A DNA stretch of 13,867 nt from Caulobacteraceae bacterium (lineage in GTDB: Bacteria; Pseudomonadota; Alphaproteobacteria; Caulobacterales; Caulobacteraceae): assembly GCA_947479185.1 (NCBI GenBank), contig CANJYY010000028.1:1-13867 (forward strand), in the 5' to 3' direction. The notes below the pieces were generated by a model that saw only the letters and a program-made list of their open reading frames with translations, was not told where the DNA came from and ran no database searches. This document shows positions 13,673 to 13,867 of this stretch, one piece after another; position 1 is the stretch's first letter; every line of letters starts with the position of its first letter. The position numbers and the translations under genes are program-made.

Positions 13673-13867
13673 CTAGGCCGTCAGGGTCTTCAGACCGGCG
13701 TACTGTGGCTGGTCGATGCGCACCTGGTCGATGATGCTGGCCTTCATGTGCGCGATCACGGCCGGGTCGAGCGGGTCGATCGAGCCGTCGGCGATGCCGT
13801 CGCACAGGGCGGCGTTGAGGGTCTCGAAATCCTCGTCGTGGCCGATCAGGGCGCGCAGGCGGTCCCG
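13673..13867 (-). CDS. DUF6285 domain protein, C-terminal part (cut by the window end)
   Basis: From base 13867 down to a TAG at 13673-13675, the minus strand has an open frame of 64 codons with no start in the window other than internal ones. It reads RDRLRALIGHDEDFETLN, then ALCDGIADGSIDPLDPAVIAH and SIIDQVRIDQPQYAGL. This pattern of RLRALLG, LN, a helix ending in an acidic loop, and a final IDQP-Y matches the end of DUF6285 proteins as I remember them. Those proteins are often encoded beside acyl-CoA dehydrogenase and phosphotransferase-family genes, which may lie just outside. Function unknown. It converges on the DUF3089 gene with 26 bases between the stops. Confidence 0.6.
   Translation of the reverse strand, partial: RDRLRALIGHDEDFETLNAALCDGIADGSIDPLDPAVIAHMKASIIDQVRIDQPQYAGLKTLTA

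Overview
The window is strongly GC-rich and has tightly packed genes. Gene content and protein styles point to an alphaproteobacterium, most likely a member of the Caulobacterales (Caulobacter or Phenylobacterium type). Pointers are the NDUFS4-like complex I accessory subunit, an AapJ-type amino-acid-binding protein, the HldE/HldD heptose pair, GTG starts, and a dispersed TTCGACAC...TGCTCA hairpin repeat that I recall from such genomes. No virus, insertion sequence, integrase or CRISPR array is visible. The genus is inference.

Layout, left to right. tRNA-Pro(TGG) at 61-137 is followed by a small complex I accessory subunit gene (166-471). A short intergenic stretch (472-647) carries two facing hairpin repeats and leads to tRNA-Arg(TCT) at 648-724. 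Then comes a sulfur and amino-acid block: metC (minus, 729-1877), a divergent AapJ-like binding protein (plus, 1963-3048), and a minus-strand pair cysK-sseA (4907 to 3049). cysK would make cysteine, sseA handles 3-mercaptopyruvate derived from cysteine, and metC converts cystathionine to homocysteine. The nearby binding protein, which has no transporter partners here, could bring in a related amino acid.

Further right, four minus-strand genes form a compact operon (9844 to 5019): DNA photolyase, FAD-dependent oxidoreductase, DUF1365 protein, and a cyclopropane-synthase-like methyltransferase. Two of the junctions are 4-base stop/start overlaps and the third is a 65-base overlap. Such clusters are known in proteobacteria in connection with light and singlet-oxygen responses and fatty-acyl modification. 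The methyltransferase lacks two residues that bind bicarbonate in true cyclopropane synthases, so its product may differ. Upstream of the photolyase is a TGATCC element at the right spacing for an RpoE/ChrR-type promoter, with a perfect 18-bp palindrome in its spacer.

Divergent from this operon are hldE and hldD (9941-12414), which make ADP-L-glycero-D-manno-heptose for the lipopolysaccharide core. A membrane-anchored DUF3089 hydrolase-like protein follows (12474-13646); it has Glu where the catalytic Ser is expected. The window ends inside the 3' end of a minus-strand DUF6285 gene (13673-13867). The photolyase/FAD/DUF1365/methyltransferase operon is the most interesting system here, but the cluster type is already partly known.
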